Positions 1 to 4,962 are shown, counted from the first letter of the stretch. The stretch: DNA of 5,891 nucleotides from Bacillota bacterium (GCA_023441125.1 JAEZQV010000145.1:1-5891); one strand, 5' to 3'. Notes: a model not told the origin generated them from the letters alone. A program made the numbers and translations.

Positions 1-802
1 CCTCGCCGTATATGGTGCGTATACCTACGCTGTTAATCCTGACTTTAGTGCAACCTTAGGTCTGCGCGAGCATTTTATTGATGACTACGCCAAATCGATA
101 AGCACTTTCTTGCCGCAATTCCAGACACTGTATAAAATCAACAACAATACTTCCTGGTACACCAATATCGGCAAGTCATTTCAAATGCCGGCAATAAATC
201 AGTATTTCACACAGCCAGGCGGTATTTTCAGCAGATTAAAACCCCAACAGGGCTGGAACTATGAGACCGGGTTAAAGGTGATCGACAAAAACCAGTCTGT
301 TAAATTGGCGGTTTATCATATGGATATAAAAGACCAATTTGTCTGGAAAGAAGATAAGGGTATTGAGTATATGATTAACTCCGGTGATTTCCGCAACACC
401 GGTGTGGAAGTGGAATATGTAAAGATTGCTAATGATAATTGGAAATATAATATCGGCTTTAGTTATTCCAATCCCGAGAACAATGAAAGCGGTTCCTGGA
501 CCCAATGTAACAGCCGGGTACAAACCACTGCCGGGGTAACCTACAACAAGGATAAATGGTTGAGCAACCTTAATTTCCTGTTCTTAGGTGACCGGGAAAC
601 AAGCGCTTATAAAATAAACGGTGTCTTCAATGATGTCCCGGACCGCATTCAGTTAAATGCCGTAGTTCAATATCAGCCGGAGCGTAACCAAACGGTCGCT
701 TTGAATTTATACAATATACTTGACCGGGAAAATTCTCTAAACAAATATGAGAATCTGGACCTGCCCTTTAACTGGACATTAAGCTACAAGTATACTTTCT
801 AA
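1..802 (+). CDS. TonB-dependent outer-membrane receptor, C-terminal part (5' end outside window)
   Basis: The frame is open from base 2 (first full codon) to TAA at 800-802, giving 266 residues of a longer protein; no start lies in the window. It is the C-terminal beta-barrel of a TonB-dependent receptor, which imports a scarce ligand across the outer membrane using TonB energy. Family landmarks seen: SFQMPAINQYF (the 'S-F-R-x-P' strand), then LKPQQGWNYETGLK (the 'LkPE...yE.G' strand), FRNTGVEVEY, NLYNILDRE near the end, and a terminal aromatic strand LSYKYTF ending in Phe, the usual outer-membrane barrel sorting signal. Plug and TonB box are not visible, so the ligand cannot be read directly; nearby cobalamin riboswitches make a corrinoid plausible but this is inference. 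The gene is AT-rich (about 33-42% GC in two lines counted by hand), unlike the GC-rich plug of the receptor at the other end of the window. Confidence 0.93.
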   Translation, partial: LAVYGAYTYAVNPDFSATLGLREHFIDDYAKSISTFLPQFQTLYKINNNTSWYTNIGKSFQMPAINQYFTQPGGIFSRLKPQQGWNYETGLKVIDKNQSVKLAVYHMDIKDQFVWKEDKGIEYMINSGDFRNTGVEVEYVKIANDNWKYNIGFSYSNPENNESGSWTQCNSRVQTTAGVTYNKDKWLSNLNFLFLGDRETSAYKINGVFNDVPDRIQLNAVVQYQPERNQTVALNLYNILDRENSLNKYENLDLPFNWTLSYKYTF

Positions 803-846
803 ACTAGCGGGCCAAACGATTTGTACCGGGGATTACAGACATTGCG

Positions 847-897
847 GGCAGAGCTGCCGGCGACTGTGTGAAAAGCGGGACACTAAACCTGTCCCGC
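847..897 (+). terminator. Tandem small hairpins after the receptor gene; weak terminator candidate
   Basis: A perfect 8-bp stem GCGGGACA (875-882) / TGTCCCGC (890-897) with a 7-base loop follows the receptor stop by about 70 bases, preceded by a 4-bp hairpin GGCA/TGCC (847-858). No U-tract follows, so this is not a classic intrinsic terminator; it may slow polymerase or protect the 3' end. The 8-mer GCGACTGT occurs on both sides of the stem (860-867 and 905-912). Confidence 0.35.
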
Positions 898-915
898 CGT
901 CCCTGCGACTGTCGA

Positions 916-944
916 TTGACATTAGCTAGGTATTAGAATATTAC
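916..944 (+). promoter_or_regulatory. Sigma-A-type promoter for the Adhesin_E-like gene
   Basis: TTGACA (916-921, perfect -35) is followed after exactly 17 bases by TATTAC (939-944, 4 of 6 matches to the -10 consensus). The predicted start of transcription, near 951, gives a leader of about 90 bases to the ATG at 1043. No stable attenuator-like structure is obvious in that leader. Confidence 0.55.
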
Positions 945-1042
945 CAAATCTCATTTTTAAACTCTAGGAAGCAAAAGAATCGTCCCGATGTTTGCTGATG
1001 TTTGTCACCGGTGTTTACCAGGAAGCGGAAGGAGTGCAAAAA

Positions 1043-1564
1043 ATGAAAAAAAGGATACTTCTGGTTACTTTGTGTTGCTGGTTCTTTACAGGTATTACTG
1101 TACAGGCGGTGGAGCCGTCCTCACCTGCGCCATTAGCCTGGGAGATCAGCGTCCGGCCCAAACCAACCGAACAGGAAATTGAAAAAGCGCGCTGGTATCC
1201 AGTGTTTGCCAATGACATTGCCATATATGAGTTTGACCCGAAATCGCTGCGTTCTGATGAAGCCGATAAAAATTTAGTACGTGTTCTGACCAGGACCACA
1301 TTTACCGATCCGAAAGTTAGCGGCACTTTGAACGAAAAGTACAAAGAAAAACTGACTGAAGACGATAAAGTTGCTTATGTTGAAATAGAGCTGGTTTTTC
1401 AGATCAGGCAGAAGCTGTATTCAGTCAGCGGGACAAAGGTATTAAGTGAACAGGGGAAACTATTGGAGGAGCGGCAGCCTGCGGAAAAATTTGCACCTGT
1501 TCCGGCAAAGACCCTGGCTGATTCCATGTATGACATCGCCAAAAACTATCAAAGAAATAATTAA
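1043..1564 (+). CDS. Small secreted protein, Adhesin_E-like domain (putative)
   Basis: This encodes 173 residues. I chose the ATG at 1043 because a strong purine-rich site (GGAAGCGGAAGGAG, 1021-1034) sits just upstream and because the protein then begins MKKRILLVTL, a typical signal peptide with likely cleavage after VQA (residue 22). A longer reading from a TTG at 992 would bury that signal. The Cys pair at residues 11-12 is not in a lipobox, so a soluble or cell-envelope product is expected. The mature part (about 50-168) follows the pattern of the surface-adhesin E family as I remember it: WYPVFAND, a 'IYEFDPKSL' strand, 'VRVLTRTTF', a strand-rich middle (VEIELVFQIRQKLY), then 'EQGKLLEE' and a closing 'PVPAKTLADSMYDIAKNY' helix. 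No catalytic motif is seen. The family call rests on motif order only. It has its own promoter and is separated from the B12 operon by 630 bases, so functional linkage is uncertain. Confidence 0.82.
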   Translation: MKKRILLVTLCCWFFTGITVQAVEPSSPAPLAWEISVRPKPTEQEIEKARWYPVFANDIAIYEFDPKSLRSDEADKNLVRVLTRTTFTDPKVSGTLNEKYKEKLTEDDKVAYVEIELVFQIRQKLYSVSGTKVLSEQGKLLEERQPAEKFAPVPAKTLADSMYDIAKNYQRNN

Positions 1565-1565
1565 A

Positions 1566-1594
1566 TGTTATTTACAATCAACATTAAAATAACA
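1566..1594 (+). repeat. AT-rich inverted repeat directly after the stop codon
   Basis: TGTTATTT (1566-1573) and AAATAACA (1587-1594) form a perfect 8-bp arm pair with a 13-base loop, one base after the TAA at 1564. It may mark the 3' end of the upstream mRNA, but it is all A/T apart from one pair and has no U-tract, so termination activity is doubtful. Confidence 0.3.
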
Positions 1595-1620
1595 ATATAC
1601 CGGTTCGGTGCCATAGAAGG

Positions 1621-1679
1621 GTGTAGCGGAAAGTGGTTTTGCAAAAACGTTTTCCGACACGCTCTTCTGTTTTAGAGCG
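1621..1679. repeat. Two-hairpin intergenic palindromic element
   Basis: Bases 1621-1660 fold into one long imperfect hairpin: GTGT/ACAC, then CGGAAA/TTTCCG, then two wobble pairs and a G-C pair, then TTTT/AAAA around a GCA loop, with only an AG bulge and a single-G bulge. It abuts a second hairpin, CGCTCT (1660-1665) / AGAGCG (1674-1679), with an 8-base loop. No U-tract follows, so it is unlikely to be a terminator. The compact double palindrome in a non-coding gap looks like a REP- or MITE-type repeat, but only one copy is in the window, so repeat status is inference. Confidence 0.4.
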
Positions 1680-1702
1680 CTTAACTACCGATAAAAGAAA
1701 TA

Positions 1703-1736
1703 TGTCGAAATTGGCAGAAAAAAAATCTTCGACAAA
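1703..1736. promoter_or_regulatory. Pair of convergent Spo0A-type boxes
   Basis: TGTCGAA (1703-1709, + strand) faces TTCGACA (1728-1734); on the minus strand the second reads TTTGTCGAA (1736 to 1728), a full match to the 0A-box consensus known from Bacillus and clostridia. The second box overlaps the -35 of the promoter that drives riboswitch 1. Known family behaviour: Spo0A~P activates or represses sigma-A promoters through boxes placed at the -35. The same bases could also form a 7-bp RNA or DNA stem with an 18-base A-rich loop, so protein binding is inferred. Confidence 0.45.
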
Positions 1737-1757
1737 ATTAAGCATATTTGGTAAAAT
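1729..1757 (+). promoter_or_regulatory. Sigma-A-type promoter upstream of riboswitch 1
   Basis: TCGACA (1729-1734, 5 of 6 to TTGACA), a 17-base spacer, and TAAAAT (1752-1757, 5 of 6 to TATAAT). The predicted transcription start, near 1764, lies about 50 bases before the cobalamin aptamer, as expected for a leader RNA of about 430 bases ahead of the secretin gene. The spacer and downstream region are strongly AT-rich. Confidence 0.6.
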
Positions 1758-1814
1758 ATAGATAACAAACAAAAATTAAACAAAATATACAATAAAAACT
1801 AAATATAGATCAAT

Positions 1815-1987
1815 GGTGCAGGTGCCTGAGAAGGCTTAATAGGGAAGTCCGGTGAAATACCGGCGCGGTCCCGCCACTGTAATGGGGAGCAAACCCAAAG
1901 ATATGCCACTGGGATGAGAGTCCTGGGAAGGTATGGGCTAGCTATGATCCAGAGACAGGATAACTACCTGTACAACAATCACCGTTG
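1815..1987 (+). promoter_or_regulatory. Cobalamin riboswitch 1 (class I, adenosylcobalamin-type)
   Basis: Conserved blocks appear in order: GGTGCC with its partner before TTAATAGGGAA (about 1821-1846); the P5 hairpin CCGG..CCGG (1849-1863); the near-invariant core GCGGTCCCGCCACTGTAA (1865-1882); GCCACTG then GGGAAGG (about 1905-1931), typical of class I; and the B12 box (about 1951-1971, AGAGACAGGATAACTACCTG). After the box a small stem CAAC (1973-1976) / GTTG (1984-1987) presents loop AATCACC, whose TCACC (1979-1983) is fully complementary to GGTGA in L5 (1851-1855). This is the expected L5-L13 kissing contact that senses bound ligand. With the terminator at 2062-2109 it should switch off the secretin trio when cobalamin is abundant. 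Class assignment is from motifs, not a covariance model. Confidence 0.95.
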
Positions 1988-2000
1988 ACCTGCGAGCGAT

Positions 2001-2109
2001 GGGGAGGGGATTTGCGTATCTTTTGCATTTTATTCAGGCAGTAGTTTGCCCGGAATAAATCAAGAAGCCTCCCCGTATGCCGTTTTTGTGTCGCGGGGGG
2101 CTTCTTTTT
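2001..2109 (+). terminator. Riboswitch 1 expression platform with intrinsic terminator
   Basis: The terminator is AAGAAGCC(T)CCCCG (2062-2075) paired with CGGGGGGCTTCTT (2094-2106), running into a T-tract ending at 2109. Its 5' arm carries CCTCCCC (2068-2074), which is fully complementary to GGGGAGG (2001-2007) just after the aptamer. That pairing cannot coexist with the terminator, so it is the likely antiterminator used when cobalamin is low. Between them lies another hairpin, TTTATTC/GAATAAA closing over GGCA/TGCC (2029-2059). The terminator sits about 90 bases before the secretin start and belongs to the leader; it does not end an upstream gene. Confidence 0.88.
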
Positions 2110-2186
2110 ATTTACGTATGGAAGATAAGTACGCAAATCAAGAGGCAAGTGGTATGCTGATGAACAACATGCACTCCTTGAAAGTC

Positions 2187-2191
2187 GGTGA
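2187..2191 (+). promoter_or_regulatory. Ribosome binding site that decides the secretin start
   Basis: GGTGA (2187-2191) matches the 3' half of the AGGAGGTGA consensus and is 5 bases before ATG at 2197. The upstream alternative GTG at 2188 lies inside this site and has no good site of its own; the frame is closed by TGA at 2179. Hence ATG 2197 is preferred. Confidence 0.5.
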
Positions 2192-2196
2192 ATCTC

Positions 2197-3231
2197 ATGA
2201 CCTGTTACCGCTGGCGTCATTTTTCTTCTTTGGTATTGCTGGCCTTGCTGCTTATCGTGTTGCCCGGGTTTGCGCTGGCTTTTCCGGACAGACTTGAATC
2301 GCCGGGGGACAAGCCGGAAAATCCGCAGCCTGTTGTTAACGGCGATATCCCGCCGGCGGCTGAGCCGGCCGACCAGGCCGACTCCTTTGCCTTACACCCC
2401 CTGGTTGTGCAGTTGAACTACTTAAAGGTTGAGCAGGCCAGGCCCCTGCTTAGCGCGCTGGTGCCTGAAGATCAGATCAAAACCGATCCGCTGAGGAATA
2501 CCCTGGTAATTATGGGCAGCCCGGAGCTGTACGACCAGATTAATTATTTGCTGACCAAAATCGATACACCGCCGAAACAGGTCATGTTCGAGGTACAGGT
2601 CATCGAAATTAACCGTGATGATTTGTCCAATCTTGGTGTCGATTGGGGAGCTTCGACCAAACTGCCGTCCGCGCCGGTCAATGACGACTTGCAATACCGG
2701 ATTGGTACGGGGAAATACGGCGTAAATCTCCAGGGAATTGTCAATCGTTTAATTGAAACCAAAAAAGGCCGACTGCTGGCCAGTCCGCGCATTGCGACCT
2801 TAGACGGCGTAACGGCAAAAATTCTTATCGGCGACAAACTGGCGGTGGAAAGCTCCCAGCCTACCACCGGCAGCACTCCCATTATCTCGGTAATCTATGT
2901 GGATGTCGGCATCAAGCTGGAGGTAACGCCGGCGGTGAACAAGGACGGCTATATTACCACCCGCATCCAGCCGGAAGTAAGCAATAAGACCGACACCACC
3001 AAGAACGGTAACCCCAATATCCGTACCCGGCAGGCCGACGCCACCCTCCGGGTGAAAAGCGGCGTGACCATTGTGCTGGGCGGTCTGATCCAGCGCCAGG
3101 AAACCAAAGACACCTTCAAAGTGCCCATTGTGGGGCAGTTGCCACTTGTGGGCGGACTGTTTCATTCCACTTCCAGGCAGATTACCGAGACCGAACTGGT
3201 CATCAAGCTGACACCCAAGATAATTGAGTAA
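2197..3231 (+). CDS. Minimal secretin-like outer-membrane channel protein, B12-riboswitch controlled
   Basis: This encodes 344 residues from ATG 2197 (347 from the GTG at 2188). Residues 1-28 are a signal peptide (CYRWR, hydrophobic core, GFALA). A Pro/Asp-rich linker (about 30-65) leads to a single secretin N-type domain (about 67-128: VVQLNYLKVEQARPLLSAL ... NTLVIMGSPELYDQI) and then the secretin channel domain to the end. Channel landmarks: FEVQVIEIN, NLGVDW, LLASPRIATLDG, VDVGIKLEVTPAV, VTIVLGGLIQ, VPIVGQLPLVGGLF (309-322) and the closing ELVIKLTPKI. In known systems secretins form 12- to 15-mer gated outer-membrane pores for type II/III secretion, type IV pili or filamentous phage. Those are usually 400-700 residues with several N domains; here only one is present and no partner ATPase, pseudopilin or inner-membrane gene is visible. 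The gene follows riboswitch 1 directly and is 21 bases from the next gene, so it leads an apparent three-gene operon. A role in corrinoid passage is inference; a stray pilus or secretion part is the alternative. Confidence 0.93.
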   Translation: MTCYRWRHFSSLVLLALLLIVLPGFALAFPDRLESPGDKPENPQPVVNGDIPPAAEPADQADSFALHPLVVQLNYLKVEQARPLLSALVPEDQIKTDPLRNTLVIMGSPELYDQINYLLTKIDTPPKQVMFEVQVIEINRDDLSNLGVDWGASTKLPSAPVNDDLQYRIGTGKYGVNLQGIVNRLIETKKGRLLASPRIATLDGVTAKILIGDKLAVESSQPTTGSTPIISVIYVDVGIKLEVTPAVNKDGYITTRIQPEVSNKTDTTKNGNPNIRTRQADATLRVKSGVTIVLGGLIQRQETKDTFKVPIVGQLPLVGGLFHSTSRQITETELVIKLTPKIIE

Positions 3232-3252
3232 ATATATCTGGAGGTTCCTATC

Positions 3253-3645
3253 ATGAGCAGAATATTGCGGGCAGTTATTTTATTGCTGCTGTTAACCACC
3301 TCCTTGTTGCAGACTGGTTATGCCGCCCCCGCCCCTCCGCCTGTTTCCGGCGTTGTCTTAATGCCGCCGAATGTTCAGTTATTTGGTCATGTCAGCCTCA
3401 TAAATTGCTACGCTCCTTCCAACAGCTGCTATGCGGTGGTGGAGCTCCGCGATACTCCCGGGAAAAGCATTGTGATCCGGACTGCCGAAACAAGGCTGCA
3501 AAGCCTGCTGGAAACCGCTCTGGCCACCGGCAATCTGATCGCCTTTGTGGGCCAGGGGGTTCTTGTCCAGTCTCCGCCCCGGGGCGGTACCTGGAACATG
3601 GAAGTTTATTCAATTGACGAGATAACGTTATATAACAAAAAATAA
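3253..3645 (+). CDS. Small exported protein of unknown function
   Basis: This encodes 130 residues. The start is firm: GGAGG (3240-3244) lies 8 bases before the ATG. Residues 1-24 form a signal peptide (MSRILRAVILLLLLT ... TGYA) with cleavage before APAPPP; there is no lipobox Cys, so it is not a lipoprotein and not an obvious lipoprotein pilotin. The mature part starts with a Pro-rich stretch and then looks beta-rich (VQLFGHVSLINCY, CYAVVELRDT, SIVIRTAE, NLIAFVGQGVLV, NMEVYSIDEITLY). Its only two cysteines, C52 and C59, flank APSNS and could form a small disulfide loop. I do not recognise the family; the strand pattern could suit a small barrel or OB-like fold, which is only an impression. 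It is 21 bases after the secretin and 33 bases before the next gene, so it is probably co-transcribed and B12-repressed, perhaps as a periplasmic partner of the secretin. Confidence 0.88.
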   Translation: MSRILRAVILLLLLTTSLLQTGYAAPAPPPVSGVVLMPPNVQLFGHVSLINCYAPSNSCYAVVELRDTPGKSIVIRTAETRLQSLLETALATGNLIAFVGQGVLVQSPPRGGTWNMEVYSIDEITLYNKK

Positions 3646-3678
3646 ATTTCCGCTTACTGGACTATAAGGGAGAAAACG

Positions 3679-4488
3679 ATGAAAAAAAGCATAGGCTGCC
3701 TGGTGCTTTTATACATATGCCTGGCTTGGCCCTTGCCGGCAACGGCAACCCCGGCCGGCGATACGGCCAGCCGGTGGGCACCGGTCATTTGTCAGCAGGC
3801 GCGCGGGGACGGCCTGGCCGAATTGCAGAATATATTTACCCGGGCCAACTATGACCTCGACTGGCGGCTTAATAATAACTGGTACAACCTGTTGTTTTAC
3901 CCGCTTGACCGGGCCATGTACTACTCGGTCGTGGAAAGCGACGACCATTATTTTATCGGCTATTATCAATATTATCCCCGGCATGCCGGGGAACAGCACG
4001 AGCATGACCTGACGGGGGTGCTGGCTGCCGTGCGCAAAACCCCTGACGGCGCCGGGCAACTGGACATGCTGGTAACCTACAGCAATCAGCGCTGGCAAAA
4101 GTGGACGGGTTCCCGGGTCCGGCTGGAAGCTGGGCACCCGGTACTGAACATCTGTGCCGCCAGCCATGAGATTACCGCCGCCGGCCGGAGCCGCCGGGCC
4201 TTACCGGCAACGGCCCTGTATGCGGCCCTGGCTGGCACGCACGGCGGTTACCAACTGGTTCCCCTGACGCAGCTGTGGGAGCAGCGCCAGGATATCGGTC
4301 CAGGCCGGGTATTTGCCCGCTGGGGGTATTTTGACAGCTTCAATGCAATTAAGGTAACCGCTCCCTGGCTGTGGGAATATCACCGGCTCAATTGGCTGGC
4401 AAAACCGGGCGAACTGATGCAGTATCTCCGGGGCAAACCGGTTAAGGCGTGTAAATATCTGAGCAATCCGTATCAGACCGGAAAGTAG
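3679..4488 (+). CDS. Exported 269-aa protein of unknown function with YYxYYPRH / HEHDLTG motifs
   Basis: The start is supported by AAGGGAG (3666-3672), 6 bases before the ATG, and by an N-terminal signal peptide (MKKSIGCLVLLYICLAW ... ATA, likely cut near residue 24). The cysteines in that segment (7 and 14) do not form a lipobox. The mature protein is rich in Trp and Tyr. Notable motifs: NNNWYNLLFYPLDRAMYY (65-82), HYFIGYYQYYPRH (90-102), HEHDLTGVLAAV (107-118), and NICAASHEI (157-165), with WGYFDSFNAIKVTAPWLWEYH near the C-terminus. The order 'YY-P ... H-x-H-D-x-x-G ... ASHE' recalls the 'fyP ... H-x-D-w-E ... SH' layout of VPS62/DUF946-like beta proteins, but this resemblance is weak and from memory. 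The His/Asp cluster could bind a metal or ligand. Last gene of the trio, ending 47 bases before riboswitch 2 without a visible terminator. No function is assigned. Confidence 0.88.
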   Translation: MKKSIGCLVLLYICLAWPLPATATPAGDTASRWAPVICQQARGDGLAELQNIFTRANYDLDWRLNNNWYNLLFYPLDRAMYYSVVESDDHYFIGYYQYYPRHAGEQHEHDLTGVLAAVRKTPDGAGQLDMLVTYSNQRWQKWTGSRVRLEAGHPVLNICAASHEITAAGRSRRALPATALYAALAGTHGGYQLVPLTQLWEQRQDIGPGRVFARWGYFDSFNAIKVTAPWLWEYHRLNWLAKPGELMQYLRGKPVKACKYLSNPYQTGK

Positions 4489-4500
4489 GAACGAGAAGCG

Positions 4501-4526
4501 AGTTGATGAAATCATATCAGCCAACT
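4501..4526 (+). repeat. Imperfect inverted repeat between the trio and riboswitch 2
   Basis: AGTTG (4501-4505) pairs with CAACT (4522-4526), continued by TGA (4507-4509) / TCA (4517-4519) across a small mismatch. No U-tract follows, so transcription from the trio should run into the riboswitch. A TTGATG at 4503-4508 could be a -35, but no convincing -10 lies at the right distance; an own promoter for riboswitch 2 is not established. Confidence 0.3.
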
Positions 4527-4534
4527 GCATATAG

Positions 4535-4709
4535 CGAGGTACAGGTGCCCTACGGGGCTTAATAGGGAAGACCGGTGTAAGGCCGGCGCGGTCCCGCCAC
4601 TGTAATGAGGAGCACCCCTGGGTAATGCCACTGAGACGAAGGTCTTGGGAAGGTCCGGGGGAGTGATGAATCAGAGCCAGGAGAACTGCCTGTACAGCAA
4701 TCACCGTTG
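4535..4709 (+). promoter_or_regulatory. Cobalamin riboswitch 2 (class I), ahead of the TonB receptor
   Basis: It carries the same blocks as riboswitch 1: AGGTGCCC with partner GGGGCTTAATAGGGAAG (4542-4570), P5 CCGG..CCGG (about 4572-4585), core GCGCGGTCCCGCCACTGTAA (4586-4605), GCCACTG and GGGAAGG (about 4627-4653), and a near-consensus B12 box GAGCCAGGAGAACTGCCTG (about 4674-4692). The post-box stem CAGC (4695-4698) / GTTG (4706-4709) again shows loop AATCACC; CACC (4702-4705) can pair with GGTG in L5 (4574-4577). Relative to riboswitch 1 the stem changes an A-U to a G-U pair, so pairing is kept. A B12 riboswitch before a TonB receptor is the classic BtuB-type arrangement and predicts repression by cobalamin. 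Confidence 0.95.
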
Positions 4710-4725
4710 ACCTGCGAGAGATGGG

Positions 4726-4861
4726 TAGGGGATTATTGACCAGTCCGGGCCATGGGCTTGTGACAGTATGGTTACTGTCATCAGCTTTGGGTATATGGAT
4801 TTCTCCTATAGTCAGCACGCTAGCCGTTTGGTGAGTTGGCTCTATGAGAAATCCATTTTTT
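4726..4861 (+). terminator. Riboswitch 2 expression platform with intrinsic terminator
   Basis: The terminator has a perfect 11-bp stem ATGGATTTCTC (4795-4805) / GAGAAATCCAT (4846-4856) followed by a run of T (4856-4861) and ATTTG. TAGGGGA (4726-4732), just after the aptamer, can pair with TCTCCTA (4802-4808) in the terminator's 5' side using one G-U pair, which gives a candidate antiterminator. A perfect 8-bp hairpin TGACAGTA / TACTGTCA with a TGGT loop (4761-4780) stands between them. The order G-rich element, hairpin, terminator is the same as in leader 1 although the sequences differ. Confidence 0.88.
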
Positions 4862-4875
4862 ATTTGTAAAGACAG

Positions 4876-4952
4876 TTAGAGGAGGGGGAGGAAGCAGGTC
4901 GGTTCAAACTATATCTTTCAGAAATTACTGATGCTTGAAAGTGGAAGAGGAG
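4876..4952 (+). promoter_or_regulatory. Purine-rich leader segment and ribosome binding site of the receptor gene
   Basis: After the terminator there are about 100 bases with no gene. AGGAG (4948-4952) lies 10 bases before ATG 4963 and is the likely ribosome binding site. A second, stronger-looking purine run (GAGGAGGGGGAGGAAG, about 4879-4894) has no start codon at a useful distance; it may be a standby site or a remnant. Confidence 0.4.
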
Positions 4953-4962
4953 AGATCAAGGA

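Noticed and set aside
988..1182. 64-codon frame overlapping the Adhesin_E-like gene
   Set aside because: It is out of frame with the signal-peptide-bearing protein and crosses the strong ribosome binding site at 1021-1034.
1942..2220. 92-codon minus-strand frame
   Set aside because: It lies antisense to the B12 box and expression platform of riboswitch 1; no start signal and no recognisable domain.
2046..2297. 83-codon plus-strand frame between terminator 1 and the secretin, with ATGs at 2154, 2160 and 2169
   Set aside because: It begins inside the terminator hairpin and overlaps the secretin start in another frame; none of the ATGs has a good ribosome binding site. A short coupled leader peptide is possible but unsupported.
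2800..3165. 121-codon minus-strand frame inside the secretin gene
   Set aside because: Antisense shadow of the conserved secretin domain.
3679..3730. Possible lipoprotein signal in the 269-aa protein (Cys 7 and Cys 14)
   Set aside because: Residues before these cysteines (KSIG-C, LLYI-C) do not make an acceptable lipobox at the end of the hydrophobic core; ordinary signal peptidase cleavage near ATA fits better.
1815..4709. The two similar leaders as a direct repeat or transposon ends
   Set aside because: Similarity is confined to conserved riboswitch positions and the adjacent switching strand; variable stems and terminators differ, so these are homologous regulators and not mobile-element ends.
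4201..4818. 205-codon open frame on the minus strand
   Set aside because: It runs antisense through the end of the 269-aa gene and across the whole riboswitch 2 aptamer and into its terminator, all of which have firm plus-strand roles.
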